From the NCBI GenBank assembly GCA_910579975.1, contig CAJTWU010000040.1:1-11641 (forward strand): 11,641 nucleotides of DNA, given 5' to 3'. A program made the position numbers and the translations under genes. The notes beneath the pieces are model-generated. The model was not told the DNA's origin. It saw nothing but the letters and a program-made list of their open reading frames with translations, and did not search any database. Positions 1 to 7,430 of the stretch are shown here, piece by piece. Numbering within the stretch: position 1 is the stretch's first letter; the number at the start of each line of letters is the position of its first letter. Source of the stretch: an uncultured Vampirovibrio sp. (lineage in GTDB: Bacteria; Cyanobacteriota; Vampirovibrionia; Gastranaerophilales; Gastranaerophilaceae).

Positions 1-163
1 ACCGTTTTTCGTATGAAGTCAATGAAACAATAATTGGAATTTCACGCTTACAATTATTTATACCTGAAAAATTTCCAAGAAATCTAATTTGTAAACCGAT
101 AAAAGGATTACAAAACATACGAAGATGAAATCTGTAGGAAAAAATACGCTTAAAGAATTCCAT
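1..163 (-). CDS. Probable glycosyltransferase, N-terminal part only (runs off left edge)
   Basis: An open minus-strand frame starts at ATG 163-161 and continues without a stop to the window edge (54 codons). An AAGGAG ribosome binding site lies at 168-173, four bases before the ATG, inside the 3' end of cca; the two genes overlap by 14 bp, so translational coupling is likely. The protein starts MEFFKRIFSYRF, has a basic/aromatic lead of about 40 residues, and then reads EIPIIVSLTSYEKR (residues 41-54). A hydrophobic strand of the type P-(I/V)-IVSLTSY-x-x-R is what I know from the first beta strand of a family of polysaccharide/capsule glycosyltransferases, where the sugar-nucleotide fold begins. 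That family call is inference from this one motif; catalytic residues lie outside the window. The plus-strand frame over the same bases lacks a start and looks like a shadow. Confidence 0.6.
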   Translation of the reverse strand, partial: MEFFKRIFSYRFHLRMFCNPFIGLQIRFLGNFSGINNCKREIPIIVSLTSYEKR

Positions 164-1217
164 ATTTCTCCTTAACAAGATTAATTTCGTCACTTTTTGA
201 GAGACTTTGATTTTTAATTCTTTTTTCTAATAAATAATTAAAAATTTCTTTGTAAATTTTGCCATTAGGAATTCCTAATTTCTTTAAATCTTCACCATTT
301 AATTTAACTCTGGTGGATTTTAAGTTATCAAGATAATGGCAAGCTATATTATAATCTACACTTAAAGCATACAGAAGTATTGACTCAAGCGGTATATTTT
401 CAAACATTTTGTAAATTTCAAACTCTGTTTTTGGTTTTTGAGTTGGAATTGACTCAATAATTTTTTTCTCTTCAACGCTCAATTCAAGTTTAGACAAATC
501 AAATAATCCTAAATATACAATCCAAGGGGTAATCGGGTTATATTTTGATATTAATTGTTCTATAGAAGTTGTTATTGTAGGCAAATTATTATCCAATAAT
601 TTATAAATACCTTGCTCTACAAATCTTTTGTACGCTTCTTCATTATTTAGGTTAAAAGTTTCTTTCAATTCTTTCTTCAAACGATGATAACTCATATCAT
701 AATTAATATTCTCTAGATACTTGTCTTGAAGTTTTTTTGTTTCATCATCCAATTCAAATCCAAAACGTACTGAAAACTTTAGTGCACGTAAAATTCTTGT
801 TGGGTCATCAATAAAACTGTTAGAATGTAATACTTTTAACTTTTTTAATCTAATATCTTCCATACCGCCGAAATAATCAATAATCTCCCCTGATACGGTG
901 TTTTTTGCCATCGCATTAATAGTGAAATCACGGCGTTTTAAATCATTTTTTAATGAGCAGCCAATGTTTTTAACAACAGGCAAATGTCCGGCTTTTGGAT
1001 AAGTTTCTTCTCTTGTTGAAGCGATATCAATTTCCTGACCGTTATAAAGTACTCTAACAGTTCCAAAATCAGGATTTTCTTTGAGTATGTTTAAGTTCTT
1101 TGCAAACTCTATTGCATTACCTTCATAACAAAAATCTATGTCAAAACTTGGTGTCCCAAGCATTTCATCTCGAACAACTCCTCCGACATAATAAAGATTT
1201 TTGTCTTTAAGCGTCAT
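150..1217 (-). CDS. cca: CCA tRNA nucleotidyltransferase / poly(A) polymerase family (class II)
   Basis: Adds all or part of the 3'-CCA end to tRNA in the cytoplasm. The 355-residue protein has the class II nucleotidyltransferase signatures in order: GGVVRD at 12-17, the catalytic DID at 27-29, RRDFTINAMA at 95-104, GGMEDIRLKKLKVL at 117-130, and DDPTRILRALKF at 137-148. A helical body follows, ending in a typical G-x-DLKKLGIPNGK segment (308-320). The motif usually written EDxxR reads DDPTR here, and the loop before RRDFTINA (TREETYPKAGHLPVV, 68-82) resembles the subtype in which CC- and A-addition can be split between two enzymes; specificity cannot be settled from one gene. I chose ATG 1217, which follows an AAGGAAG-like site; the frame extends 16 codons further upstream, but that part overlaps the preceding gene and looks non-conserved. 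The start overlaps the DUF475 gene by 11 bp and the end overlaps the glycosyltransferase start by 14 bp. Confidence 0.93.
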   Translation of the reverse strand: MTLKDKNLYYVGGVVRDEMLGTPSFDIDFCYEGNAIEFAKNLNILKENPDFGTVRVLYNGQEIDIASTREETYPKAGHLPVVKNIGCSLKNDLKRRDFTINAMAKNTVSGEIIDYFGGMEDIRLKKLKVLHSNSFIDDPTRILRALKFSVRFGFELDDETKKLQDKYLENINYDMSYHRLKKELKETFNLNNEEAYKRFVEQGIYKLLDNNLPTITTSIEQLISKYNPITPWIVYLGLFDLSKLELSVEEKKIIESIPTQKPKTEFEIYKMFENIPLESILLYALSVDYNIACHYLDNLKSTRVKLNGEDLKKLGIPNGKIYKEIFNYLLEKRIKNQSLSKSDEINLVKEKYGIL

Positions 1218-2250
1218 TTTTCTTCCTTTTATTATGAATAAGAGAACTAATAAATGCGGCTGCAATTATTAGGAACCCTAAAATCCCTGTTATTACTTCC
1301 GGTACTTCATGGAATGTAGATAAGAACATTAAAATTGCAAGAACTCCGATAGCCCAATGTGCTCCATGTTCAAGGTAACAAAATTCATTCAAAGTTTTCT
1401 TTTCTACAAGCATTATTGTTAATGAACGAACAAACATTGCACCGATAAACAGTCCGATTGTAATAATTATAATATCCTTGCTTAATGCAAAAGCACCCAA
1501 AACCCCGTCTAAAGAGAAAGAAGCATCAATTAGTTCAAGATATAAAAATCCTACCAATCCTGAACATTTTACGGCTTCTGCACATTTTTTAGCACGTTCT
1601 TCTTGCCTTTTTTCAAGCCATTCTGCAAGTCCGTCTATTGCAAGGTATATAAGTATTCCCGCTAAACCTGATGTAAAAACGCTTTGTCTTATAGACGGAT
1701 CCAGTTTAAACATTAGCAGACCTAAAACTAATAAGGTTGTAATTGTGCATATACCTTTTATTTTGTGTAATAAATGGAATTTTTCTTCAATATACGGTAT
1801 CCAGTGAATTTCTTTTTTTTCTTCCACAAAATAATCCATAAATAGCATTAATAGGAAAGCTCCTCCAAATGCTACAATTGGAGCGTGAGTTAATTCTAAA
1901 TAATGTGCATATTGTTGAACATCACCCAATGCCATATTTAAAACGGTAAGAATATTTAGTTTTGCAAAAATGGCAACGACTGCTAACGGGAACAAAAATC
2001 TCATCCCAAATACAGCAATCAAAATACCCCATGTAATAAAACGATGCCTCCATTTTTCAGACATTCCTTCAAGCTTCATTGCATTAACTACAGCATTGTC
2101 AAAAGACAAACTTATTTCTAATATTGCTAGAACAGAAGCAATAAATACACAGGCAAACCCTGTCCCGCTATGTACATGCTCACCCCAGAAATATGCTGTT
2201 ACTAAGCCTAAAATAGTTACCAAAAACGAACTATGAAAATAATGAAACAT
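1207..2250 (-). CDS. DUF475 / TerC-like integral membrane protein
   Basis: A 347-residue polytopic inner-membrane protein with about eight or nine hydrophobic segments (roughly 8-22, 31-45, 71-95, 124-142, 167-182, 192-207, 258-276, 298-312 and 319-338). It carries two acidic, small-residue membrane motifs: LEISLSFDNAVV at 44-55 and LELIDASFSLDGVLGA at 238-253. These match the paired E...DN and E..D.S.S.D motifs of the DUF475 branch of the TerC superfamily, whose members are linked to metal ion handling; TerC relatives such as MeeF/Alx are reported manganese exporters. Metal transport here is inference. I chose ATG 2250, one base after the rph stop (TAA-g-ATG), with GAAAGG seven bases upstream. 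A TTG five codons earlier would overlap rph and has no better site. The 3' end overlaps cca by 11 bp. Confidence 0.85.
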   Translation of the reverse strand: MFHYFHSSFLVTILGLVTAYFWGEHVHSGTGFACVFIASVLAILEISLSFDNAVVNAMKLEGMSEKWRHRFITWGILIAVFGMRFLFPLAVVAIFAKLNILTVLNMALGDVQQYAHYLELTHAPIVAFGGAFLLMLFMDYFVEEKKEIHWIPYIEEKFHLLHKIKGICTITTLLVLGLLMFKLDPSIRQSVFTSGLAGILIYLAIDGLAEWLEKRQEERAKKCAEAVKCSGLVGFLYLELIDASFSLDGVLGAFALSKDIIIITIGLFIGAMFVRSLTIMLVEKKTLNEFCYLEHGAHWAIGVLAILMFLSTFHEVPEVITGILGFLIIAAAFISSLIHNKRKKNDA

Positions 2251-2251
2251 C

Positions 2252-2947
2252 TTAATACCTTTCAATTATACTTGTAATTCCAGATTTTGCAATTTCAAAA
2301 AGTTCAAGCATTTTCTCATATTCATACGGCTCACCTTCTGATGTTGTCTGGAAATCAACAATTTTGCCGCTTTTTGTTAAGATGACATTAGAATCGACTT
2401 GAGCGTGAGAGTCTTCTTCATAATTTAAATCTAACTTAATTTCGCCATCAACAATTCCTATAGAAATTGCTGCAATTGGTTCTATAATAGGACTTTCAGT
2501 TAATTTGCCATCTGCAATCAATTTGTTAACAGCATCATTTAATGCAAGAAAACCGCCGCAAATACTAGCTGTTCTTGTCCCGCCATCTGCTTGAATAACA
2601 TCTGCATCAATTGTAATAGTCATTTCAGGCATTTTTTCCAAATCTACACAAGCTCTAAGACTTCTTCCAATCAATCTTTGGATTTCATGAGTTCGTCCAG
2701 AAACTTTTTCACGCTCACGGCGGCAGCGTGTATTTGTAGCTGAAGGTAAAAGCGAGTATTCAGCTGTAATCCAGCCTCTGTGATCATCTTCATTCATCCA
2801 TTTAGGTTTTTTTAAATCCACAGAAGCAGTTGTGATAACTTTAGTATCTCCAAATTCTACAAGTACAGAACCTAATGCATGTTTTGTAAAATTATGTGTG
2901 AATTTTATCTCTCTTAATTGATTATTTGCTCGTCCGTCATTTCTCAT
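2252..2947 (-). CDS. rph: Ribonuclease PH
   Basis: Phosphate-dependent 3'-to-5' exoribonuclease that trims tRNA precursors in the cytoplasm and acts as a hexameric ring. The 231 residues are close to the usual length of about 238 and cover the whole single RNase PH domain. Visible signatures are the N-terminal MRNDGR, the SGRTHEIQRLIGRSLRA segment (83-99) with the phosphate-site Arg, DADVIQADGGTRTA (114-127) with the second conserved Arg, and DLNYEEDSHAQVDSN (173-187) holding the catalytic acidic pair D179 and D185. The gene starts four bases after glmU ends; an AAGGG sequence inside the last glmU codons lies eight bases before the ATG. The DUF475 gene starts one base after its stop, and cca follows, so two tRNA 3'-end enzymes are co-transcribed. 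Confidence 0.97.
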   Translation of the reverse strand: MRNDGRANNQLREIKFTHNFTKHALGSVLVEFGDTKVITTASVDLKKPKWMNEDDHRGWITAEYSLLPSATNTRCRREREKVSGRTHEIQRLIGRSLRACVDLEKMPEMTITIDADVIQADGGTRTASICGGFLALNDAVNKLIADGKLTESPIIEPIAAISIGIVDGEIKLDLNYEEDSHAQVDSNVILTKSGKIVDFQTTSEGEPYEYEKMLELFEIAKSGITSIIERY

Positions 2948-2951
2948 TTAT

Positions 2952-4226
2952 TTATCCCTTTTTTACCCATCCTTCTAAAATTTTTAACGGTGCTCGGGTA
3001 ATAGCTAATGCCCATGCCGGAATATTCTTTGTAATAACTCCTACAGCACCGATATTTGCACCTTCTTCGATTGTTAGAGGTGCAACAAGAACAGAATTTG
3101 AGCCGATTTTTACATTATCTTTTATTACGGTTTTACTTTTAACCTTTGTCAAAGGATTATAGTTTGCAGTAATAGTCCCGGCTCCAATGTTTACATTTGA
3201 ACCAATTTCGGCATCACCTAGATAAGTTAAATGACAAGCATTTGTGTGTGATTTGATTGTTGTCTTTTTAACTTCTACGAAATTCCCGATTTTAACATTA
3301 TCTTCAAGAACTACATCACCTCGTATATGTGCAAAAGGGCCGATTTTACAGTTTTTACCTATTTTGTTTTTACCATTTATATAACAAGATGGATAAATAA
3401 CTGTGTCTGCTTCGATTTCTGTTTCAGGGCTAATCCATGTTGTAAGCGGATCAATGATTGTGACTCCGTTATCGAGATGATTTCTGATAATTCTTTGGTT
3501 TAACATTCTTGAGGCTTCTGCAAGATGTGTTTTTGAATTAATTCCAAATATTTCTTCATTGTTTTTTAGAATATGAGCGTTAACTTTGAGTTTTTGTTCG
3601 TTTGCCCATTTAATAATATCTGTTAAATAATATTCTCCCTGAGCATTATTACTTTTTAGCTGTCCAAAAGCCGGCTTGATTTTTGCCCAGTTAAGACAAT
3701 ATATCCCGGCATTAATTTCTTTTATTGCTTTTTGTTCAGTATTTGCGTCTTTTTCTTCTACAATAGAATTTAAGGAGCCATCATTATTTCTTATAATTCT
3801 TCCATAATTTGCAGGATTTTCAAAAATAGCACTCATCACAGTCAAATCAGATTTTTTGTCATGATGTGTCTCAATAAACTCTTTTAATGTTTGTTCTGTA
3901 ATAAGCGGTGTATCTCCGCAAAGAATTATAACTTCACCTTCAAAGTCATTGAGATAAGGTAAAACCATACTTACAGCATGTCCTGTTCCTAATTGAGGGC
4001 TTTGAAGGACTGTTTTTGCGTTATCGTAGTTATTATTTATAAATTCTTCTACACGCTCCGCTTGATGTCCGACAATTACAAAATTTTCATCAACCAGCCC
4101 TGTTTTATTAACTGCTTCGATAACATATCCTACAAGAGTTTTATCAAAAATTGTATGAAGTACTTTTGGTGTTTCAGACTTCATTCTTGTACCTTTACCA
4201 GCTGCTAATATTATAGATTTAATCAT
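2952..4226 (-). CDS. glmU: Bifunctional GlmU: glucosamine-1-phosphate acetyltransferase / N-acetylglucosamine-1-phosphate uridylyltransferase
   Basis: Makes UDP-GlcNAc, the precursor of peptidoglycan and surface glycans, from glucosamine-1-phosphate, acetyl-CoA and UTP in the cytoplasm. The N-terminal uridylyltransferase half shows ILAAGKGTRMKSETPKVLH (6-24), QLGTGHAV (78-85), CGDTPL (103-108), VEEKDA (156-161) and NAGIYC (172-177). The C-terminal half (from about 255) is a left-handed beta helix of hexapeptide repeats, with GNFVEVKK (314-321), the catalytic-type His332 in HLTYLGDAEIG, and NIGAGTITANYN (346-357). At 424 residues it is about 30 shorter than the E. coli enzyme, with compact loops; for example the usual RPGA loop of the acetyltransferase half is reduced to RGD at 302-304. 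Both halves look complete. It starts four bases after the O-methyltransferase stop, with an AGAGGA site inside that gene's end. Confidence 0.96.
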   Translation of the reverse strand: MIKSIILAAGKGTRMKSETPKVLHTIFDKTLVGYVIEAVNKTGLVDENFVIVGHQAERVEEFINNNYDNAKTVLQSPQLGTGHAVSMVLPYLNDFEGEVIILCGDTPLITEQTLKEFIETHHDKKSDLTVMSAIFENPANYGRIIRNNDGSLNSIVEEKDANTEQKAIKEINAGIYCLNWAKIKPAFGQLKSNNAQGEYYLTDIIKWANEQKLKVNAHILKNNEEIFGINSKTHLAEASRMLNQRIIRNHLDNGVTIIDPLTTWISPETEIEADTVIYPSCYINGKNKIGKNCKIGPFAHIRGDVVLEDNVKIGNFVEVKKTTIKSHTNACHLTYLGDAEIGSNVNIGAGTITANYNPLTKVKSKTVIKDNVKIGSNSVLVAPLTIEEGANIGAVGVITKNIPAWALAITRAPLKILEGWVKKG

Positions 4227-4230
4227 TTTC

Positions 4231-4797
4231 CTATCCTCTGTAAGCTATTAAAATCCCTCCAGGGACTTCTACTATTTCATATTGAAACTCATTATCTGCA
4301 TCAACTGCATCAATAAATGTCTGCACCTTTTCTGCATGAGAAATTATGTTATCTGCAATTATCAAAGCTTTATCTGTTAAATGAGGTTTTACAAGCTCAA
4401 AATATTTAACATACTCGCGCTTATTTGCATCGATAAATACAAAATCGAACTTTTCATTCTCATCTAAAGCTTCTATTACTTCACAAGCGCTACCCTGTAA
4501 TGGTCTTACGATATCATCAACACCGCATTTTCTAAAATTTTCCATTGCAACACTTTGACGTTTATCATAATACTCAATAGTAGTAAGTCGTCCGCCTGTC
4601 TGCTTAAGAGCTTTAGTTATCCATAGTCCTGAATATCCGTTGGATGTTCCTATTTCCAGAACTGATTTGATATTCATCATTTTGATAAATGTATTAATTA
4701 AAACTCCGGTTTTTCTTGGAATATTCCAGAACTCTTTTTGTGTTTTCTCTAATTCTGCTAATGTCTGGGATGTGATTTCATCCATTATAATATCCAT
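4231..4797 (-). CDS. SAM-dependent O-methyltransferase, family 3 (CCoAOMT/COG4122-like)
   Basis: A 188-residue class I Rossmann methyltransferase. The SAM-binding motif is VLEIGTSNGYSGLWI (46-60), with acidic Glu75 after strand 2 (TTIEYYDKR) and FDFVFIDANKREYVKYF (117-133) and IIADNIISH (146-154) as the later family signatures. In known family members the Asp of FIDA and the Asp-Asn of ADN bind a divalent metal next to the catechol-type hydroxyl. The substrate is unknown and nothing in the neighbourhood specifies it. The start is well fixed: AAGGAG lies five bases before ATG 4797, inside the 3' end of the propeller gene, and the two genes share one base (TAATG). A second ATG four codons in is less well placed. 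The gene ends with TAG, unlike the TAA used by its neighbours. Confidence 0.9.
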   Translation of the reverse strand: MDIIMDEITSQTLAELEKTQKEFWNIPRKTGVLINTFIKMMNIKSVLEIGTSNGYSGLWITKALKQTGGRLTTIEYYDKRQSVAMENFRKCGVDDIVRPLQGSACEVIEALDENEKFDFVFIDANKREYVKYFELVKPHLTDKALIIADNIISHAEKVQTFIDAVDADNEFQYEIVEVPGGILIAYRG

Positions 4798-6233
4798 TAG
4801 AACTCCTTAACCTTGTCTGTTATTATTATGTCATTTATAGGAACATTAACTGCATAAGTTTTTAAAACTTTACCCTTAGCTAAGTCCATAATTGTATATT
4901 TATTTTTCTTGATATCAGTAATTACTGCTAAGTCGGTTCCCTGAATTTTATTGAATCCTGTTGAAAATCCTTCAGTTCCTAATTCAATAGTTTCAGCAAC
5001 TTTCCCGTTATCAATATTAATTCTTTGTACTCTGTTATTTTGAGCACCAAGAACATAAAGGTTGTTTCCATATAGCTGCATTGCAATAGGTTTATTTACT
5101 GTTGTGAATTCATTTGCAAGTCCTAATGTTGAATAATCAATAACAGCAACTCTGCTCTTTGTTCTGCTGGAAATATAAAGTTTATTTTTTGCAAATGCTA
5201 TAGCAGAAACATTTGGAAAACTTCCAATATCTTTTAATTCATAATTATTTTTAAGTTCAATTGCCCAAATTTCGTTTTTAAGTTTGTCAACATAAAACAT
5301 TTTATCATCTGCTAATAGAAGTTTTTCACAATATCCGTTTACTTTGATTTTTTGAACTAATGACATAGTTTTTAAATCAATTACGAAAATTGTTGAAGTA
5401 CTTGGAGAAGTTACATAAGCCTTATTTTTATCCTCATCCAATAAGATTTCTTCTGGAAAAGTTGAAAGATTAATTTGTTTAATAAATCTTGAGTCTGCAG
5501 TTGAGATTATATCTAAAAAAGGTCTTTCATAAGACGTAACAAGCAAAAATTTCCCGTTATTAACAGCTTCAATATCAATAGGAATTGATTTTTGTGCAAG
5601 TGAATACTTAGGTGAACTTTGAGCCGGCTCAAGCACCTGAATATTTTTTGAATAATTAGTCGTTACAAATAAAACTTTGTTTTTTAATTGAGGTATTAGT
5701 GCTTGCTGCTTAATAGGGTCACTGTCTGCAAGAAATTCTTCAAAGCTTTCTCTTGCATTAAGCTTAATTATGTCTTCATTTTTTATATCTATCTTTAAGT
5801 TACCTACAATTCCTTTAATATTTTCAGGCAAAATCAATCCGCTGGGAACAAGCATATCCTGTGGTAATAATCCGGTTCTAACCTGTAATGGCGGTATTGT
5901 TTGATGAAGCACTGTTTTGTGTCCTTCTCCATCTGATAAAACTTTCATTAATACGAAATCATTGTTAAAAATTATAATATCAGGTTTTTGGCTTAACTCT
6001 TTATTTGCCGGATATGATTCTTTGACTTTTAAATTAGTAATATCAGAAAATAAAGAAGGAAAAAGCGGTAAATAAACCGTATTATCAGGTAGAATAACTA
6101 CTCCGTCAAAACGAATATCAGTTCCTGGAACTGTTTTGTTAATGTAATTTTGTACTTCTTCCGGTAGTTTAGCAGCAAAAGCACTGGTACACGAAATCAG
6201 GATAATACCTAATAACAATAAAAACTTACGCAA
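4797..6233 (-). CDS. Exported beta-propeller (YncE/NHL-like) protein
   Basis: A 478-residue protein with an N-terminal signal peptide: basic RK, hydrophobic LLLLGIILIS, and a likely signal peptidase I site after AFA (20/21). LISC at 12-15 also fits a lipobox, so it could instead be a lipoprotein anchored at Cys15. Residues 21-180 form an unrecognised N-terminal region containing DIRFDGVVILPDNTVYLP (39-56). From about 184 to the end, repeats of roughly 40 residues of the form (K/N)-x-(L/A)-Y-(V/I)-(T/S)...(V/I)-x-(V/I)-(I/D)-D predict a six- or seven-bladed beta-propeller like YncE/NHL/40-residue YVTN proteins. A periplasmic or surface scaffold or binding role is inferred; no catalytic motif is seen. 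It starts at TTG 6233, chosen because GGAGG sits seven bases upstream at 6241-6245 and no ATG is nearby. It follows dnaJ after 52 bp. Confidence 0.8.
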   Translation of the reverse strand: MRKFLLLLGIILISCTSAFAAKLPEEVQNYINKTVPGTDIRFDGVVILPDNTVYLPLFPSLFSDITNLKVKESYPANKELSQKPDIIIFNNDFVLMKVLSDGEGHKTVLHQTIPPLQVRTGLLPQDMLVPSGLILPENIKGIVGNLKIDIKNEDIIKLNARESFEEFLADSDPIKQQALIPQLKNKVLFVTTNYSKNIQVLEPAQSSPKYSLAQKSIPIDIEAVNNGKFLLVTSYERPFLDIISTADSRFIKQINLSTFPEEILLDEDKNKAYVTSPSTSTIFVIDLKTMSLVQKIKVNGYCEKLLLADDKMFYVDKLKNEIWAIELKNNYELKDIGSFPNVSAIAFAKNKLYISSRTKSRVAVIDYSTLGLANEFTTVNKPIAMQLYGNNLYVLGAQNNRVQRINIDNGKVAETIELGTEGFSTGFNKIQGTDLAVITDIKKNKYTIMDLAKGKVLKTYAVNVPINDIIITDKVKEF

Positions 6234-6235
6234 AA

Positions 6236-6247
6236 CAATCCCTCCAA
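6236..6247 (-). promoter_or_regulatory. Strong ribosome binding site that decides a TTG start
   Basis: The minus strand reads GGAGGG at 6240-6245, followed by six to seven bases and TTG at 6233-6231, which opens the signal peptide MRKFLLLL. No ATG occurs in this frame near the start, so the TTG is the best initiator. The 52-bp gap to dnaJ shows no convincing promoter or terminator. Confidence 0.75.
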
Positions 6248-6285
6248 CTTATAATTTCTATGTCTCTATTTTAACACAAGATAGT

Positions 6286-7407
6286 TTATTTAAATACACC
6301 TTTCAACCTTTCTTTTACAGAAGGCTGTTTTCCTCTTTGTATTTCATAAAGCTTTTGATAAAGAGCTTTTTCCTCGTTAGAAATATGAGTTGGAGTTTTA
6401 ACTGTAACAACAACAACATGCTCACCGCGTACAGAAGGTTTTGAAAGATTTGGTACTCCGGCATTTCTAATTTTAACAACTTCGCCGTTTTGTATTCCTG
6501 TAGGAATTGAAACTTCCTTGTCACCATCTAATGTTTTTATTGTTACGGTATCACCCAAAACTGCTTGAGCCGGTGAGATTTCCAACTTAGTGAATACATT
6601 TATACCATCACGTTGATAGTAAACAGAAGGTTTTACGTGAATTACTATGTACAAATCTCCGGCAACACCGCCGTTTTTACCGGCATCACCTTCATGAGAA
6701 AGTCTCATTTTTGAACCATTATCAACACCAGCGGGTATTTTTATATCAATTTTCTTTTCAACTTCTTTTCTTCCATCACCTTTGCAATCAGGACAAGGAT
6801 CAGAAATAATTGTACCTTTACCATGGCAATGTGGACATGTGACAATTTGAGTAAAATGACCTAATACGGTTCTGGTTGTCTGCTGAACACTTCCTCTTCC
6901 TCCGCAATGCTGGCATGTTTGAGGTTTTGCCCCTTCCCGGGCACCGGTGCCTTTGCAGGTTGTACAAGTTTCTAAATGACCAATTTTGATTTCTTTGTTA
7001 AGCCCGAAAACAGCTTCTTCAAATTCTATCTCAATATCAAGTCTTAAATCGTCTCCGCGTTGAGGTGCATTAGGATCTTGACGTCTGCCTCCTCCGAAGC
7101 CTCCAAATCCTCCTCCAAAGAATGAATTGAATACCTCTTCCAAATCACCAAAACCATTTGCAAAAGGTCCTTGAGAGCTATATCCGGCATTTTGTAATCC
7201 GTCTTCGCCAAAACGGTCATAAGTTGCACGTTTATCGTCATCCATTAATGTTTCATATGCTTTTCCCAGCTCTTTGAACTTTGCTTCTGCTTCAGGTGCT
7301 TTATTAATATCCGGGTGCCATTTTCGTGCTTGCTTTCTGAAAGCACTTTTTATTTCGTCCTTTGAAGCGTTTTTTTCAACGCCCAAAATCTCATAATAAT
7401 CGCTCAT
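6286..7407 (-). CDS. dnaJ: Chaperone protein DnaJ (Hsp40, type I)
   Basis: Co-chaperone that binds unfolded proteins and stimulates DnaK ATPase in the cytoplasm. The 373 residues show the complete type I layout. The J domain (1-70) has HPD at 31-33. A Gly/Phe-rich region spans about 79-108. The zinc-binding cysteine-rich domain has four CxxCxGxG motifs (starting at Cys148, Cys165, Cys191 and Cys205). The C-terminal substrate-binding domains extend to 373, with IPAGVDNGSKMRLSHEGDAG (224-243) typical of the family. The ATG at 7407 follows AAGGA seven bases upstream and lies 23 bp after grpE. The partner dnaK is not in the window, so it must be encoded elsewhere. Confidence 0.98.
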   Translation of the reverse strand: MSDYYEILGVEKNASKDEIKSAFRKQARKWHPDINKAPEAEAKFKELGKAYETLMDDDKRATYDRFGEDGLQNAGYSSQGPFANGFGDLEEVFNSFFGGGFGGFGGGRRQDPNAPQRGDDLRLDIEIEFEEAVFGLNKEIKIGHLETCTTCKGTGAREGAKPQTCQHCGGRGSVQQTTRTVLGHFTQIVTCPHCHGKGTIISDPCPDCKGDGRKEVEKKIDIKIPAGVDNGSKMRLSHEGDAGKNGGVAGDLYIVIHVKPSVYYQRDGINVFTKLEISPAQAVLGDTVTIKTLDGDKEVSIPTGIQNGEVVKIRNAGVPNLSKPSVRGEHVVVVTVKTPTHISNEEKALYQKLYEIQRGKQPSVKERLKGVFK

Positions 7408-7430
7408 TTGCTATTCCTTTTCATTTCCAT

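Noticed and set aside
3..128. Plus-strand open stretch of 41 codons ending in TGA at 126-128, possibly the tail of a gene
   Set aside because: It lies opposite the minus-strand frame that has a start, an AAGGAG site and the IVSLTSY motif; the minus-strand reading explains these bases better.
2251..2265. TTG start five codons upstream for the DUF475 gene
   Set aside because: It overlaps rph by 14 bp and has no better ribosome binding site than ATG 2250, which has GAAAGG seven bases upstream.
1478..3162. Plus-strand open frames of 71-109 codons opposite the DUF475 gene, rph and glmU
   Set aside because: They lie inside well-supported conserved genes on the other strand and show no start signals or family motifs.
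6234..6285. Promoter or terminator in the dnaJ-propeller gap
   Set aside because: TTGTGT and TATAAG are present but 20 bases apart, and no stable stem with a T-run is seen.
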